Assembly: GCA_049682815.1 (NCBI GenBank) | Contig: JBAUII010000017.1 | Span: 1 to 14,969, forward strand | Length of the DNA: 14,969 nucleotides | Direction: 5' to 3' | Source: DASWID01 sp049682815 | GTDB taxonomy: Bacteria; Desulfobacterota_D; UBA1144; Nemesobacterales; CSP1-2 | Shown here: positions 1 through 6,473 of the stretch, piece after piece | Layout: every line of letters starts with the position of its first letter | How positions within the stretch are numbered: position 1 is the first letter of the stretch | The notes under the pieces: model-generated | Database searches by the model: none | What the model saw: the letters and a program-made list of their open reading frames with translations, nothing else | Told to the model about the DNA's origin: nothing | Program-made: the position numbers and the translations under genes

Positions 1-437
1 AGCTCCTGTCTTTCTAGTGCTATCCTAATTCTATCCAGAATTCCGTTTATGAATGACCCAGAATCTTCGGTCCCAAATTTCTTTGCCAGCTCCACAGCCT
101 CGTTTATGGTAACAGGGGGTGGTATATTCCTCAAGTATGCCAGTTCGTAGGTCGCCATGCGTAGAATATTCCGATCGATGGTTGGCATTCGCGATAGTCG
201 CCAATGCTTTGAATATTTACTTATTATTTGATCAATCCCTTCCATATTTTCACATGAGCCCATGATAAGAACAGTCGCGAACTCTTTTACATCCTCATTG
301 ATAGAAGCATCTTTCGCCGACCAGAATAGATTGATCTGTTGTTTTATATCTGAGTCTTCTAGGCGGGTTTCTCTTTGGGAGTCATATTGGTAAAGAAATT
401 GGAGTGCAATTTCTCGAGCTCTTCTCCTTTTACCCAT
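1..437 (-). CDS. nusB: Transcription antitermination protein NusB (3' end off window)
   Basis: NusB binds boxA RNA together with NusE (ribosomal protein S10) and supports antitermination, chiefly on rRNA operons. I translated 145 codons from an ATG at 437 by hand. The basic, helix-forming N-terminus (residues 2-19, with the core RRRAREIALQFLYQ) and the C-terminal hallmark INEAVELAKKFG (111-122) followed by SGSFINGILDRI (126-137) are typical of the family. NusB proteins are usually about 140-170 residues, so only the last few residues and the stop should lie beyond the left edge. The start is 12 nt past the ribH stop, with only a weak ribosome binding site, so translation may be coupled to ribH. 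ribH-nusB adjacency is common in bacteria. Confidence 0.93.
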   Translation of the reverse strand, partial: MGKRRRAREIALQFLYQYDSQRETRLEDSDIKQQINLFWSAKDASINEDVKEFATVLIMGSCENMEGIDQIISKYSKHWRLSRMPTIDRNILRMATYELAYLRNIPPPVTINEAVELAKKFGTEDSGSFINGILDRIRIALERQE

Positions 438-449
438 GTCGGCGGGATA

Positions 450-926
450 CTATTTCTTCCTTGGAAGAACCTTCTTAAGATTTGCCATCTCTATGGCGCT
501 AAGGGCGGCCTCTCCGCCTCGGTTTCCAGCCTTAGTCCCCCCCCGCTCAATAGCTTGTTCTAGGGTTTCTGTGGTTAACACACCAGAAACAATTGGAATC
601 CTATGTTCCAAACTCAGTGAGGCAAGATTATTAATAACCGCCGAGGATAAATAGTCGAAATGAGGGGTTTCTCCCCTTATTATTACCCCTATAGCAATTA
701 TTGCGTCGTAAATTGAAGAGCTAGCAGCTACCTTCACAGCAAAGGGAATCTCAAATGATCCGGGAACCTTGATAATATCAATTTCTGACTCCGAAGCGTT
801 ATGCCTCTTGAGCACATCCACTGCCCCGTAAACCATGTGATTTGTGATGAAGTCATTGAATCGGCTCGCAACAATAGCAAATTTAAGCCCTTTTGCGTCG
901 AGTTTTCCTTCATAAATTTGAGGCAT
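450..926 (-). CDS. ribH: 6,7-dimethyl-8-ribityllumazine synthase
   Basis: This enzyme condenses 5-amino-6-ribitylamino-uracil with 3,4-dihydroxy-2-butanone 4-phosphate to give lumazine, the penultimate step of riboflavin synthesis. At 158 residues it has the normal length. Visible family motifs are SRFN (21-24, aromatic substrate contact at Phe23), PGSFEIP (55-61), GVIIRGETPHFDY (80-92) with the catalytic His at 89, GVLTTET (115-121), and AGNRGGEAA (133-141) following Arg128. All expected active-site residues appear present. The Shine-Dalgarno GAGAAGGGA overlaps the ribBA stop codon and sits a few bases before the ATG. The gene lies 12 nt after ribBA, whose RibB domain makes its second substrate. 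riboflavin synthase (ribE) and ribD are not in the window. Confidence 0.96.
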   Translation of the reverse strand: MPQIYEGKLDAKGLKFAIVASRFNDFITNHMVYGAVDVLKRHNASESEIDIIKVPGSFEIPFAVKVAASSSIYDAIIAIGVIIRGETPHFDYLSSAVINNLASLSLEHRIPIVSGVLTTETLEQAIERGGTKAGNRGGEAALSAIEMANLKKVLPRKK

Positions 927-938
927 GCGATTCCCTTC

Positions 939-2147
939 TCAGTCTACCATAGATAAAAGGTGTCCGAGTTTGTCCTTTTTTACCTTGAGATAACTAGAGT
1001 TTCTTTCATTAGGGGGGATCTCGATGGGAACCCTTTCAACAATCTGAAGACCAAAGCCCTCTAGACCCTTTATCTTCTTTGGGTTGTTAGTCAAGAGCCT
1101 CATATTTCTCACGCCGAGTTCATAGAGGATTTGTGCGCCTATGCCGTAATCCCTCAGGTCCGGTTTAAATCCCAAAACTTCATTAGCCTCTACCGTATCA
1201 AAGCCATTATCCTGAAGCGCATACGCCTTTATCTTGTTGATCAGGCCAATTCCCCTTCCCTCCTGACGCATGTATAGAACAACACCCATCCCCCCCTCTT
1301 CAATTATGCGCATCGCCTGACGAAGTTGCGGGCCACAATCACACCTCACTGAACCAAACACATCACTCGTGAGGCACTCCGAATGGACCCTCACGAGTAT
1401 ATCCCTGTTAGAATCGATTTCACCCTTTACAAATGCAACATGATGCTGGGGATCTATTTCATTTTCGTAGACAATCGCATTGAACTCCCCAAAAGAGGTC
1501 GGGACAATAGCCGATGCGGCTCTTCTCACCAGGCATTCAGCCCTGAGTCGATAACTGATGAGTTCTGCGATTGTTACTATCTTGATACCGTGCTTTTCAG
1601 CAAAGGTTTCCAGATCAGGCAATCGCGCCATGTCACCATCATCCTTCATGATCTCGCAAATCACAGATGCAGACTTCAACCCCGCGAGTCTAGCGAGATC
1701 AACAGAACCCTCGGTATGTCCTGCCCTAACCAAAACACCTCCCCTCCTGGAAATGAGCGGAAAAACATGCCCGGGCCTGACAAAATCCTCTGGCTTAGCG
1801 TGGTCTGAGATTGCTAATTGGATAGTTGACGATCTGTCGTATGCAGATATCCCCGTTGTAATTTCCTTTCTTGCATCGATTGGAATCGTAAACGCAGTGT
1901 ACTGAGGAACCGAACTATTTTCGGGTTTAATCGGCTGGAGGCTTAAAGAATCTGCCTTTTCCTGAGTAATCGCCAAGCATATCAGCCCCCTTCCGTGTTT
2001 TGCCATGAAATTTACTACCTCGGGCGTGGCAAACTCAGCAGCGATTACGAGGTCCCCCTCATTTTCCCTGTCCTCATCATCCACGAGGATGACCATTTTC
2101 TTACTTCTTATGTCTTCAATAACTTCTTCAATCGAAGAAATCGCCAT
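939..2147 (-). CDS. ribBA: Bifunctional 3,4-dihydroxy-2-butanone-4-phosphate synthase / GTP cyclohydrolase II
   Basis: A two-domain protein feeding both precursors into riboflavin synthesis. The N-terminal half (about 1-200) is DHBP synthase acting on ribulose 5-phosphate, shown by DDEDRENEGD (23-32, acidic metal site) and RAGHTEGSVDLARL (141-154). The C-terminal half (about 205-402) is GTP cyclohydrolase II. It shows the zinc ligands Cys258, Cys269 and Cys271 in HSECLTSDVFGSVRCDCG, the RQEGRGIGL motif (294-302), the catalytic pair Asp330 and Arg332, and LTNNPKKI (352-359). No active-site residue looks lost, so both activities are expected. The 402-residue length is standard. An AGAAGG ribosome binding site precedes the ATG by about 8 nt. 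It is the first gene of ribBA-ribH-nusB. Confidence 0.97.
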   Translation of the reverse strand: MAISSIEEVIEDIRSKKMVILVDDEDRENEGDLVIAAEFATPEVVNFMAKHGRGLICLAITQEKADSLSLQPIKPENSSVPQYTAFTIPIDARKEITTGISAYDRSSTIQLAISDHAKPEDFVRPGHVFPLISRRGGVLVRAGHTEGSVDLARLAGLKSASVICEIMKDDGDMARLPDLETFAEKHGIKIVTIAELISYRLRAECLVRRAASAIVPTSFGEFNAIVYENEIDPQHHVAFVKGEIDSNRDILVRVHSECLTSDVFGSVRCDCGPQLRQAMRIIEEGGMGVVLYMRQEGRGIGLINKIKAYALQDNGFDTVEANEVLGFKPDLRDYGIGAQILYELGVRNMRLLTNNPKKIKGLEGFGLQIVERVPIEIPPNERNSSYLKVKKDKLGHLLSMVD

Positions 2148-2205
2148 ATCACTGCCTTCTCATCTCTTGAAAAAAAAGAAAAGGACCCTAAATTAGTAGT
2201 CTAAA

Positions 2206-2233
2206 ATAATAAGCTAATAAGTGATTTTGTCAA
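2206..2233 (-). promoter_or_regulatory. Sigma70-like promoter of ribBA-ribH-nusB
   Basis: On the minus strand, TTGACA (2233-2228) is followed after 16 nt by TATTAT (2211-2206): a perfect -35 and a 5/6 -10 box. Transcription would start near 2199, giving a leader of about 50 nt before ribBA. That leader is too short for a standard FMN riboswitch aptamer, and I see no RFN-like conserved segments there. Confidence 0.6.
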
Positions 2234-2369
2234 CTAATTCACCCAACACGAATCATACCTATCTCTAACATTATAATGCGATAATCAGGGATCTTTAATA
2301 CCACTGCGCAGGCGATAGAGCCGTCAGGTTGCAATTTGCTTAAATGGATATTAAGCTTACGCGCAACAA

Positions 2370-3359
2370 TCAATTTATTAACCTGAATCCTGTCACAAGT
2401 TCCTCGAATCTCTCGTTGTAAAAAATCCCGCCGTCAGAGAAAACAATGAAAGCCCCAATCTTGCTATGGTTCTCCAGAAAATTAATTGCCCTTTTCCTCC
2501 CCATAGCAAAGAGGGCGGTTGAATATGCATCGCTAAGGACACTATTACCTTCCATAACCAGGGTTATGCTCTGAAAATCGTTTCCGGACGAACCCACTTC
2601 GGGAACAAGAATGTGGTGATAACTCTTTCCACCCACATTCACCCTTCTTTCATAATCACCGCTTGTTGAGATTGATAGATCCTTTTCTCCGTTTGTAAAA
2701 GAGGCTATAAATCCCTCCCTCCTTGGATGTTTAACGTAAATAATCTGATCATTTCCGAATACCCTTAAGTCACCTGAGATAGATACAGAGCCCTTCGTAA
2801 TACCCCGCTTCTTAAGCAGGACTACGGCCTTATCGACCGCAAACCCTTTCCCAATTCCACCCAGGTCGAGCATCATTCCTTCCTTTTCAAGAAACGCCTC
2901 ATTATCATGTAAACTTAGCAGCCTGTAATCAACCAATTTCTTTACCTCATTTAAGTTATTGAATTTTCTCGGTGTAGAATCCTCCCTGCCGAAACCATAA
3001 AATCCAATGGTGAGTGCACCGATTGTAGGGTCAAAAGCCCCTTCAGTTTCCCTAGCCACCTCTATAGAAATCTCCAAGACCTCTTTCAATTCATCGCTTA
3101 TATCGACGAGATTTTTGCCTGCATAACGGTTAATTCGAGAAAGTTCGCTTTTCTGATCATAGTCAGACATCAAACCCTCTAGATACCTCATCTTTGAAAA
3201 TGCATCATCTATGTCATCGTTTGTTCCATTGTATAATACGATTCTAGCGTGTGTTCCCATAAGGAATTGAACCCTGTCAAGCGGTTTCTCGCTGAGACAA
3301 CCGGATAGCATGCCCAGATATAAGCATAGCAATAAAAATATTCGCATTCTCATTAACAT
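2370..3359 (-). CDS. apbE: FAD:protein FMN transferase, ApbE lipoprotein
   Basis: ApbE cleaves FAD and attaches FMN covalently to a Thr of target proteins such as NqrB/NqrC or RnfG/RnfD, on the outer face of the cytoplasmic membrane. The 329-residue protein starts with a hydrophobic signal ending in the lipobox LSGC (18-21), so Cys21 should be lipidated. Family motifs follow in order: FLMGTHARIVLY (32-43), MLDLGGIGKGFAVDKA (163-178), SISGDLRVFG (193-202), STSGDYER (231-238), YHHILVP (247-253), and SDAYSTALFAMG (276-287) with the metal-site Asp277 and Thr281. Three clustered ATG codons make the exact start uncertain. The first is used here, and none has a clear Shine-Dalgarno. Being next to the riboflavin operon fits a flavin role. 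No target flavoprotein gene is in the window. Confidence 0.93.
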   Translation of the reverse strand: MLMRMRIFLLLCLYLGMLSGCLSEKPLDRVQFLMGTHARIVLYNGTNDDIDDAFSKMRYLEGLMSDYDQKSELSRINRYAGKNLVDISDELKEVLEISIEVARETEGAFDPTIGALTIGFYGFGREDSTPRKFNNLNEVKKLVDYRLLSLHDNEAFLEKEGMMLDLGGIGKGFAVDKAVVLLKKRGITKGSVSISGDLRVFGNDQIIYVKHPRREGFIASFTNGEKDLSISTSGDYERRVNVGGKSYHHILVPEVGSSGNDFQSITLVMEGNSVLSDAYSTALFAMGRKRAINFLENHSKIGAFIVFSDGGIFYNERFEELVTGFRLIN

Positions 3360-3387
3360 TCTAAAACTATTTAATTTAAGTCTGCCT

Positions 3388-3417
3388 TGTATACGGCAGC
3401 CAACTAGTTAATGATAA
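3388..3417 (-). promoter_or_regulatory. Possible apbE promoter overlapped by a short dyad
   Basis: On the minus strand TTATCA (3417-3412) and TATACA (3393-3388) are 18 nt apart, each 4/6 to consensus. The -10 box sits within the inverted repeat CTGCC-8nt-GGCAG (3382-3399), which could be an operator. The evidence is weak. Confidence 0.3.
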
Positions 3418-3425
3418 AGCATAGC

Positions 3426-3453
3426 TTGACTTTTTAATGCAAAAATGTAATGT
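3426..3453 (+). promoter_or_regulatory. Possible promoter of the acidic small ORF
   Basis: TTGACT (3426-3431) is a good -35 box. A poor -10 candidate TAATGT (3448-3453) lies 16 nt downstream, with an upstream TG. It points at the 57-residue ORF starting at 3489 and diverges from apbE. Confidence 0.3.
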
Positions 3454-3488
3454 AAGGTTTGAATTTAATTATATATGGGAGAAGCTAA

Positions 3489-3662
3489 ATGGTCATTTTC
3501 TCATGGTTAAATACAAAGGACGACGAATGGGATAAAGAGGATGAAGAGGACTTCGACGAAGATGAGGAAGAGATCTGGGACGAAGATGAAGAAGATTTAG
3601 ACATTGAAGAGGAATGGGAAGAAGAAGAGGAAGAAAATGATGATCAAAAAACCATAAATTGA
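3489..3662 (+). CDS. Hyperacidic 57-residue protein of unknown function
   Basis: I translated this short ORF by hand. It runs from ATG 3489 to TGA 3662 and carries GGGAGAAG (3477-3484) 4 nt before the start, one of the better ribosome binding sites in the window. After a short hydrophobic start (MVIFSWLNTK), the protein is almost all Asp and Glu: I count 33 acidic residues of 57 and only three lysines. Four tryptophans (6, 14, 30, 43) punctuate the acidic tract. The C-terminal tail is DDQKTIN. No domain is recognisable, and the chain is probably disordered. Roles to consider are a nucleic-acid mimic, a metal or cation binder, or a chaperone-like tail, all unproven. The in-phase acidic coding over the whole length, together with the ribosome binding site, argues against chance. 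Confidence 0.6.
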   Translation: MVIFSWLNTKDDEWDKEDEEDFDEDEEEIWDEDEEDLDIEEEWEEEEEENDDQKTIN

Positions 3663-3827
3663 TAAATCCATAATGAAAGAAAGTTACACCGAAAATTAAA
3701 ATACCTACATAAATTCAGCTTTATCCACCCTTTTCTTTATCAAAATCCCCTTAATTCAAGTTCACTATCAGAATTAACCAAATTTTACTTGAGTATTATG
3801 AATTGATCTGAATTTCCCTTTTTAGCA

Positions 3828-3913
3828 TGCCCGGGGCCGGGGTCGAACCGGCACGGGCCGTAAAGCCCATTGGATTTTAAGTCCAATGCGTCTGCCTATT
3901 CCGCCACCCGGGC
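3828..3913 (-). tRNA. tRNA-Leu (UAA)
   Basis: The full cloverleaf is readable on the minus strand. The acceptor stem is GCCCGGG/CCCGGGC. The anticodon stem TTGGA/TCCAA holds loop CTTAAAA with anticodon TAA. There is a long class II variable arm (GGGC/GCCC) and a T arm GCCGG-TTCGACC-CCGGC. The discriminator is A and CCA is not encoded. It lies 69 nt downstream of tRNA-Cys and is probably co-transcribed with it. Confidence 0.97.
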
Positions 3914-3982
3914 TAAGTCATGTAATGCATGATTCTAATCGAAAGTAAAAACGATTTTCGAACCCCAATTAAATCCTTTTAG

Positions 3983-4057
3983 TGGAGGCGGCGCCCGGAT
4001 TCGAACCGGGGCATTGCGGTTTTGCAGACCGCTGCCTTACCACTTGGCTACGCCGCC
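3983..4057 (-). tRNA. tRNA-Cys (GCA), CCA encoded
   Basis: The acceptor stem GGCGGCG/CGCCGCC, D arm GCC..GGC, anticodon stem-loop GCGGT-CTGCAAA-ACCGC with anticodon GCA, and T arm CCCGG-TTCGAAT-CCGGG all fit. The discriminator is T (U73), the known identity base of tRNA-Cys. CCA is encoded at 3985-3983. The 5' half, up to the 3' side of the anticodon stem, is repeated exactly at 6387-6426. Confidence 0.97.
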
Positions 4058-4178
4058 CTGATCAATGATTGCGATAGTATGAATAAATTTTATCGGCTTT
4101 TCAAGTTGGGTTGGCTCAACTATCCTCGCTCTTCAATGGCGATTTTTGAATGTAGCGGACACCTTTAGGTTTCCATTC
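4018..4178. repeat. Left copy of the tRNA-Cys direct repeat
   Basis: It is identical to 6387-6439 over 4018-4070. From 4071 to about 4178 it stays alignable without gaps to 6440-6547, with about 13 mismatches by my hand count (about 88% identity). The exact part lies mostly inside the tRNA gene; the diverged part is the upstream, promoter-bearing flank. Confidence 0.9.
4076..4104 (-). promoter_or_regulatory. Promoter of tRNA-Cys/tRNA-Leu
   Basis: On the minus strand TTGAAA (4104-4099) and CATACT (4081-4076) are 17 nt apart, placing transcription start about 10-12 nt before the tRNA-Cys 5' end. The same boxes are kept in the duplicated copy at 6445-6473, although the sequence around them has diverged, which supports their being functional. 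Confidence 0.5.
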
Positions 4179-4654
4179 TCCTTCATTTACTATAAGCACG
4201 ACCCGCAATTACCATTCCCATCGAGCCTAACAGATACCTCCACCCCGGGAGGTCGGGACCTCCCGGAGGTACTTTCCTCGATCGTTAACAACAGCGGAAC
4301 CGCGAATTAGCCATGATTAATCTGGAGGGATTTCATTTCGGATGCTTTTTGTGTATGACCCTAGCCGACTCTACGTCATTAGTTTTGATAATTTGAAGGC
4401 AATTTAAGTAAAGACAATCAAAGGTTGACCTATGCAGACTATGTTCTTATGTAAATGAAGCACTATTGGGGAGCGTTAGAAATGTCAGAACCCATGGCAG
4501 AATGAAGATGTGCAACCGGTTGCACCACGCAAATTTCTCTTCTTTTGTTCTGAAAAGCAACCACTTTGCATTCCCCATAGCTTGCTAGCCAGCAGGGTGC
4601 TGCCTATGATTGGTATGTTCGAATGAAAAGCCGTTGTTAGCAGGAAGGTTTTCG
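4105..4654. other. Non-coding stretch with a 16-bp palindrome and nested inverted repeats
   Basis: I see no convincing gene here. The notable structures are the compound inverted repeat at 4236-4270, where ACCTCC and GGAGGT alternate twice (its core CCGGGAGGT-CGGG-ACCTCCCGG at 4245-4266 is a perfect 9-bp stem), and the perfect 16-bp palindrome GTGCAACCGGTTGCAC at 4510-4525. Neither is followed by a T-run, so they do not look like simple terminators. Confidence 0.55.
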
Positions 4655-4683
4655 TTGACAGGCGCGTATCATTGTTTTATAGT
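4655..4683 (+). promoter_or_regulatory. Strong sigma70-like promoter of the islet gene
   Basis: TTGACA (4655-4660), 17 nt, then TATAGT (4678-4683): a perfect -35 and a 5/6 -10 with ideal spacing. Transcription would start near 4690, leaving a leader of about 155 nt before the 4846 start. The leader contains a possible 16-codon peptide (4721-4771) preceded by AAGG, and repeated GCATGC/ATAGC-like words. Confidence 0.55.
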
Positions 4684-4845
4684 CAGACCATTAAGGGGGG
4701 TATACATAGAAAGGTTTTATATGGAATGGAACACTTATAAAATTACGTTCGTAGCTGATTTTGCGGAATAATTTCGCATGATCAATAGCATGCAATAGCT
4801 TGCGGGCATTGGGACACCTTCCACGCAGGAGCCATACTTAAAACA

Positions 4846-5841
4846 ATGACCACTAAGCGCATATCCATTCACTCTTGGAATAGGTTCTATTCCCGCAATC
4901 TTTCGGCTATGCCGGAAGTCATGGGCAAGCAACATTCGTTTCCGTTTGAAAGCTATACAGTCTTAATCAAACTTCCTGATAAAAATATGGTCGATCGCGG
5001 AAAAGGTCATGATAAGGTTGCTTCCGTTGCTGTTCGCCGTGCAAGTGATAATGAACCAATTGAGTTTTATATTCACAAAGTTGACGTAGAGGTATCGAAA
5101 CCGGCCTCGATTACAGTTCCTGCAGAAGTTCTCGAGCGACCACCTAACGCTTTTGAGCTTTTTAATGAGGATGGACAGAAAAGTTTGGAGAGTCTAGCAC
5201 AGGAGCACAAAACAATCGCTGAGAGAGCGTTCGATTATTGGATCCGGATCGTCCGTTGGGTTTGTGATAATTCACGAATTGGTAGGGATGTCGTCGCAGG
5301 TTTCACCACAGGTTGGACAACATATCTCATGGACTCAGACACAAAAACCCGAATCTGGGCAATGACAAACACAATCGTGTTACGACGTCTCCATGTGGTT
5401 ACGAACGAAGAGTGGACATCAATCCAATCCCACTTATCTACTGGCGACTATCCTCCGATTTATGTTGAGTTCAAACATGACGCGGAGGAAAACATGCGTC
5501 TCGGCCACTATGCTCGTTGCGTAGTTGACCTGGCAATAGCTTGCGAGACTTTTCTCAGATACATGGTAATTCAAAGATTACCACCGGGACTAAGTACTAA
5601 GGTGTCCGCCTATGTGGAAGACGCAAATATCAGACAGTACATCGACAAATTCTTTCCCGAAATCCTGCAACCCGCCACCAATGTCCAATTCAGGAACCTG
5701 ACGTCAAATCTACATTCTTTGTTCGATCGGCGAAACAAACTTGTACATATGGGCAGACACACCGGAATCGATGAGCTTGCTTGTCGGAGGTGGCTCGATA
5801 CAACCAAGCGACTTTTGGCTATCACGGGTTTTCTGGCTTAA
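4846..5841 (+). CDS. Uncharacterised protein with a C-terminal HEPN-like domain
   Basis: This 331-residue soluble protein is not one I can name. The N-terminal part (about 30-215) is mixed, with a beta-rich segment at 36-93 and no motif I recognise. The C-terminal part looks all-helical. A long helix around 212-240 (core RLGHYARCVVDLAIACETFLR) is followed by RRNKLVHMG (295-303), matching the R-x4-H signature (Arg296, His301) of HEPN domains, many of which are RNases in toxin-antitoxin, abortive-infection and CRISPR systems. The start at 4846 is the only ATG in the open frame before residue 22. CAGGAG lies 14 nt upstream, which is rather far. It is the only clear gene of the tRNA-Cys islet and has its own strong promoter, which fits an accessory, possibly defensive, role. 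That role is inference. Confidence 0.8.
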   Translation: MTTKRISIHSWNRFYSRNLSAMPEVMGKQHSFPFESYTVLIKLPDKNMVDRGKGHDKVASVAVRRASDNEPIEFYIHKVDVEVSKPASITVPAEVLERPPNAFELFNEDGQKSLESLAQEHKTIAERAFDYWIRIVRWVCDNSRIGRDVVAGFTTGWTTYLMDSDTKTRIWAMTNTIVLRRLHVVTNEEWTSIQSHLSTGDYPPIYVEFKHDAEENMRLGHYARCVVDLAIACETFLRYMVIQRLPPGLSTKVSAYVEDANIRQYIDKFFPEILQPATNVQFRNLTSNLHSLFDRRNKLVHMGRHTGIDELACRRWLDTTKRLLAITGFLA

Positions 5842-6386
5842 TGATTCTAAGAATTAGTGCCTGCAAACAAGTCGTTGCACTGGACCATGACCAACGAGTC
5901 TAGAGTAATTGTTCGACTATTAGCGAGCGGTCAAGAGAAACCAGGCAAGGAAATGGTTCTTGCTGCCTATCAGAAGTTGATTTCTTTGGAGGATAAATTA
6001 GATTTCGCATCTTGAGCATAGATGCTTAAAATTAACATTCATATAACTATCTTTATTTGTTGCTGACTTCTAGTGTAACCCCCCCTCCTCAAGCCTCATA
6101 AGAACGGAATGGTTAACATTTGAGCCCAGAGTCTGGATAGACTTATGTCAACGATTAAAGACCAAACGACCCATCGACCCTCTTAGGCTATTAAGATTGA
6201 AATTACGGGGTTATATCGAAAATCCATTGGTAGCGAAATTGGTAGCAGTTCGATAGTAAAATTCCAAATAAATGCGTTAAGGAGCGTAAACGGAAATTTC
6301 CATGAAATGTGATTTTGAGCCTGTAAAATAAGGCTAATTTTTACCTGCTGTGATTCACACTTTAACGCTATTATTGGGTTTGAATA
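5842..6386. other. Sparse region inside the islet
   Basis: No convincing gene. The best small ORF is 42 codons at 5887-6015 (plus strand), with no ribosome binding site and no recognisable motif. Other structures are a 12-bp-spaced direct repeat ATTGGTAGC (6226-6234 and 6238-6246) and a weak stem AGCCT/AGGCT (6318-6335) followed by AATTTTTA that could end transcription. Confidence 0.4.
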
Positions 6387-6426
6387 GGTTTTGCAGACCG
6401 CTGCCTTACCACTTGGCTACGCCGCC
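6387..6426 (-). pseudogene. Truncated tRNA-Cys (5' half only)
   Basis: These 40 nt are identical to the 5' half of tRNA-Cys, from the acceptor 5' strand through the D arm and the anticodon stem-loop. The sequence breaks on the 3' side of the anticodon stem. No T arm or 3' acceptor strand follows at 6386 and below, so it cannot form a tRNA. Confidence 0.9.
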
Positions 6427-6444
6427 CTGATCAATGATTTCGTT

Positions 6445-6473
6445 AGTATGAATAAAATTTATCGGCTTTTCAA
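6445..6473 (-). promoter_or_regulatory. Retained promoter in front of the truncated tRNA-Cys
   Basis: TTGAAA (6473-6468), 17 nt, CATACT (6450-6445): both boxes match the copy in front of the intact tRNA exactly, despite substitutions between and around them. The half-tRNA could still be transcribed leftward into the islet. Confidence 0.4.

Larger units (their letters stand above)
4018..6439. mobile_element. tRNA-Cys-associated genomic islet bracketed by 53-bp direct repeats
   Basis: Two direct repeats, 4018-4070 and 6387-6439, are identical over 53 bp and cover the 5' half of tRNA-Cys to mid anticodon arm plus 13 bp upstream of the gene. A partial tRNA duplication that breaks in the anticodon arm is the classic footprint of tyrosine-integrase attachment sites. 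Here the intact tRNA sits at the left, and the fragment is the 5' rather than the usual 3' half. The islet carries one clear gene (4846-5841) and no visible integrase, so it would be a remnant, a non-autonomous element, or the product of a plain segmental duplication followed by insertion. Confidence 0.5.

Noticed and set aside
2338..2356. GCTTAA/TTAAGC inverted repeat after apbE as its terminator
   Set aside because: AT-rich 6-bp stem with no T-run on either strand; not convincing.
4735..4935. 66-codon minus-strand ORF across the start of the islet gene
   Set aside because: No ribosome binding site or recognisable motif, and it overlaps the better-supported plus-strand gene and its leader.
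5887..6015. 42-codon ORF downstream of the islet gene
   Set aside because: No ribosome binding site and no motif; recorded only within the regional entry.
6318..6345. AGCCT/AGGCT hairpin followed by AATTTTTA as a terminator
   Set aside because: The stem is only 5 bp with an 8-nt loop and the gene it would serve ends almost 500 bp earlier. Too weak to call.
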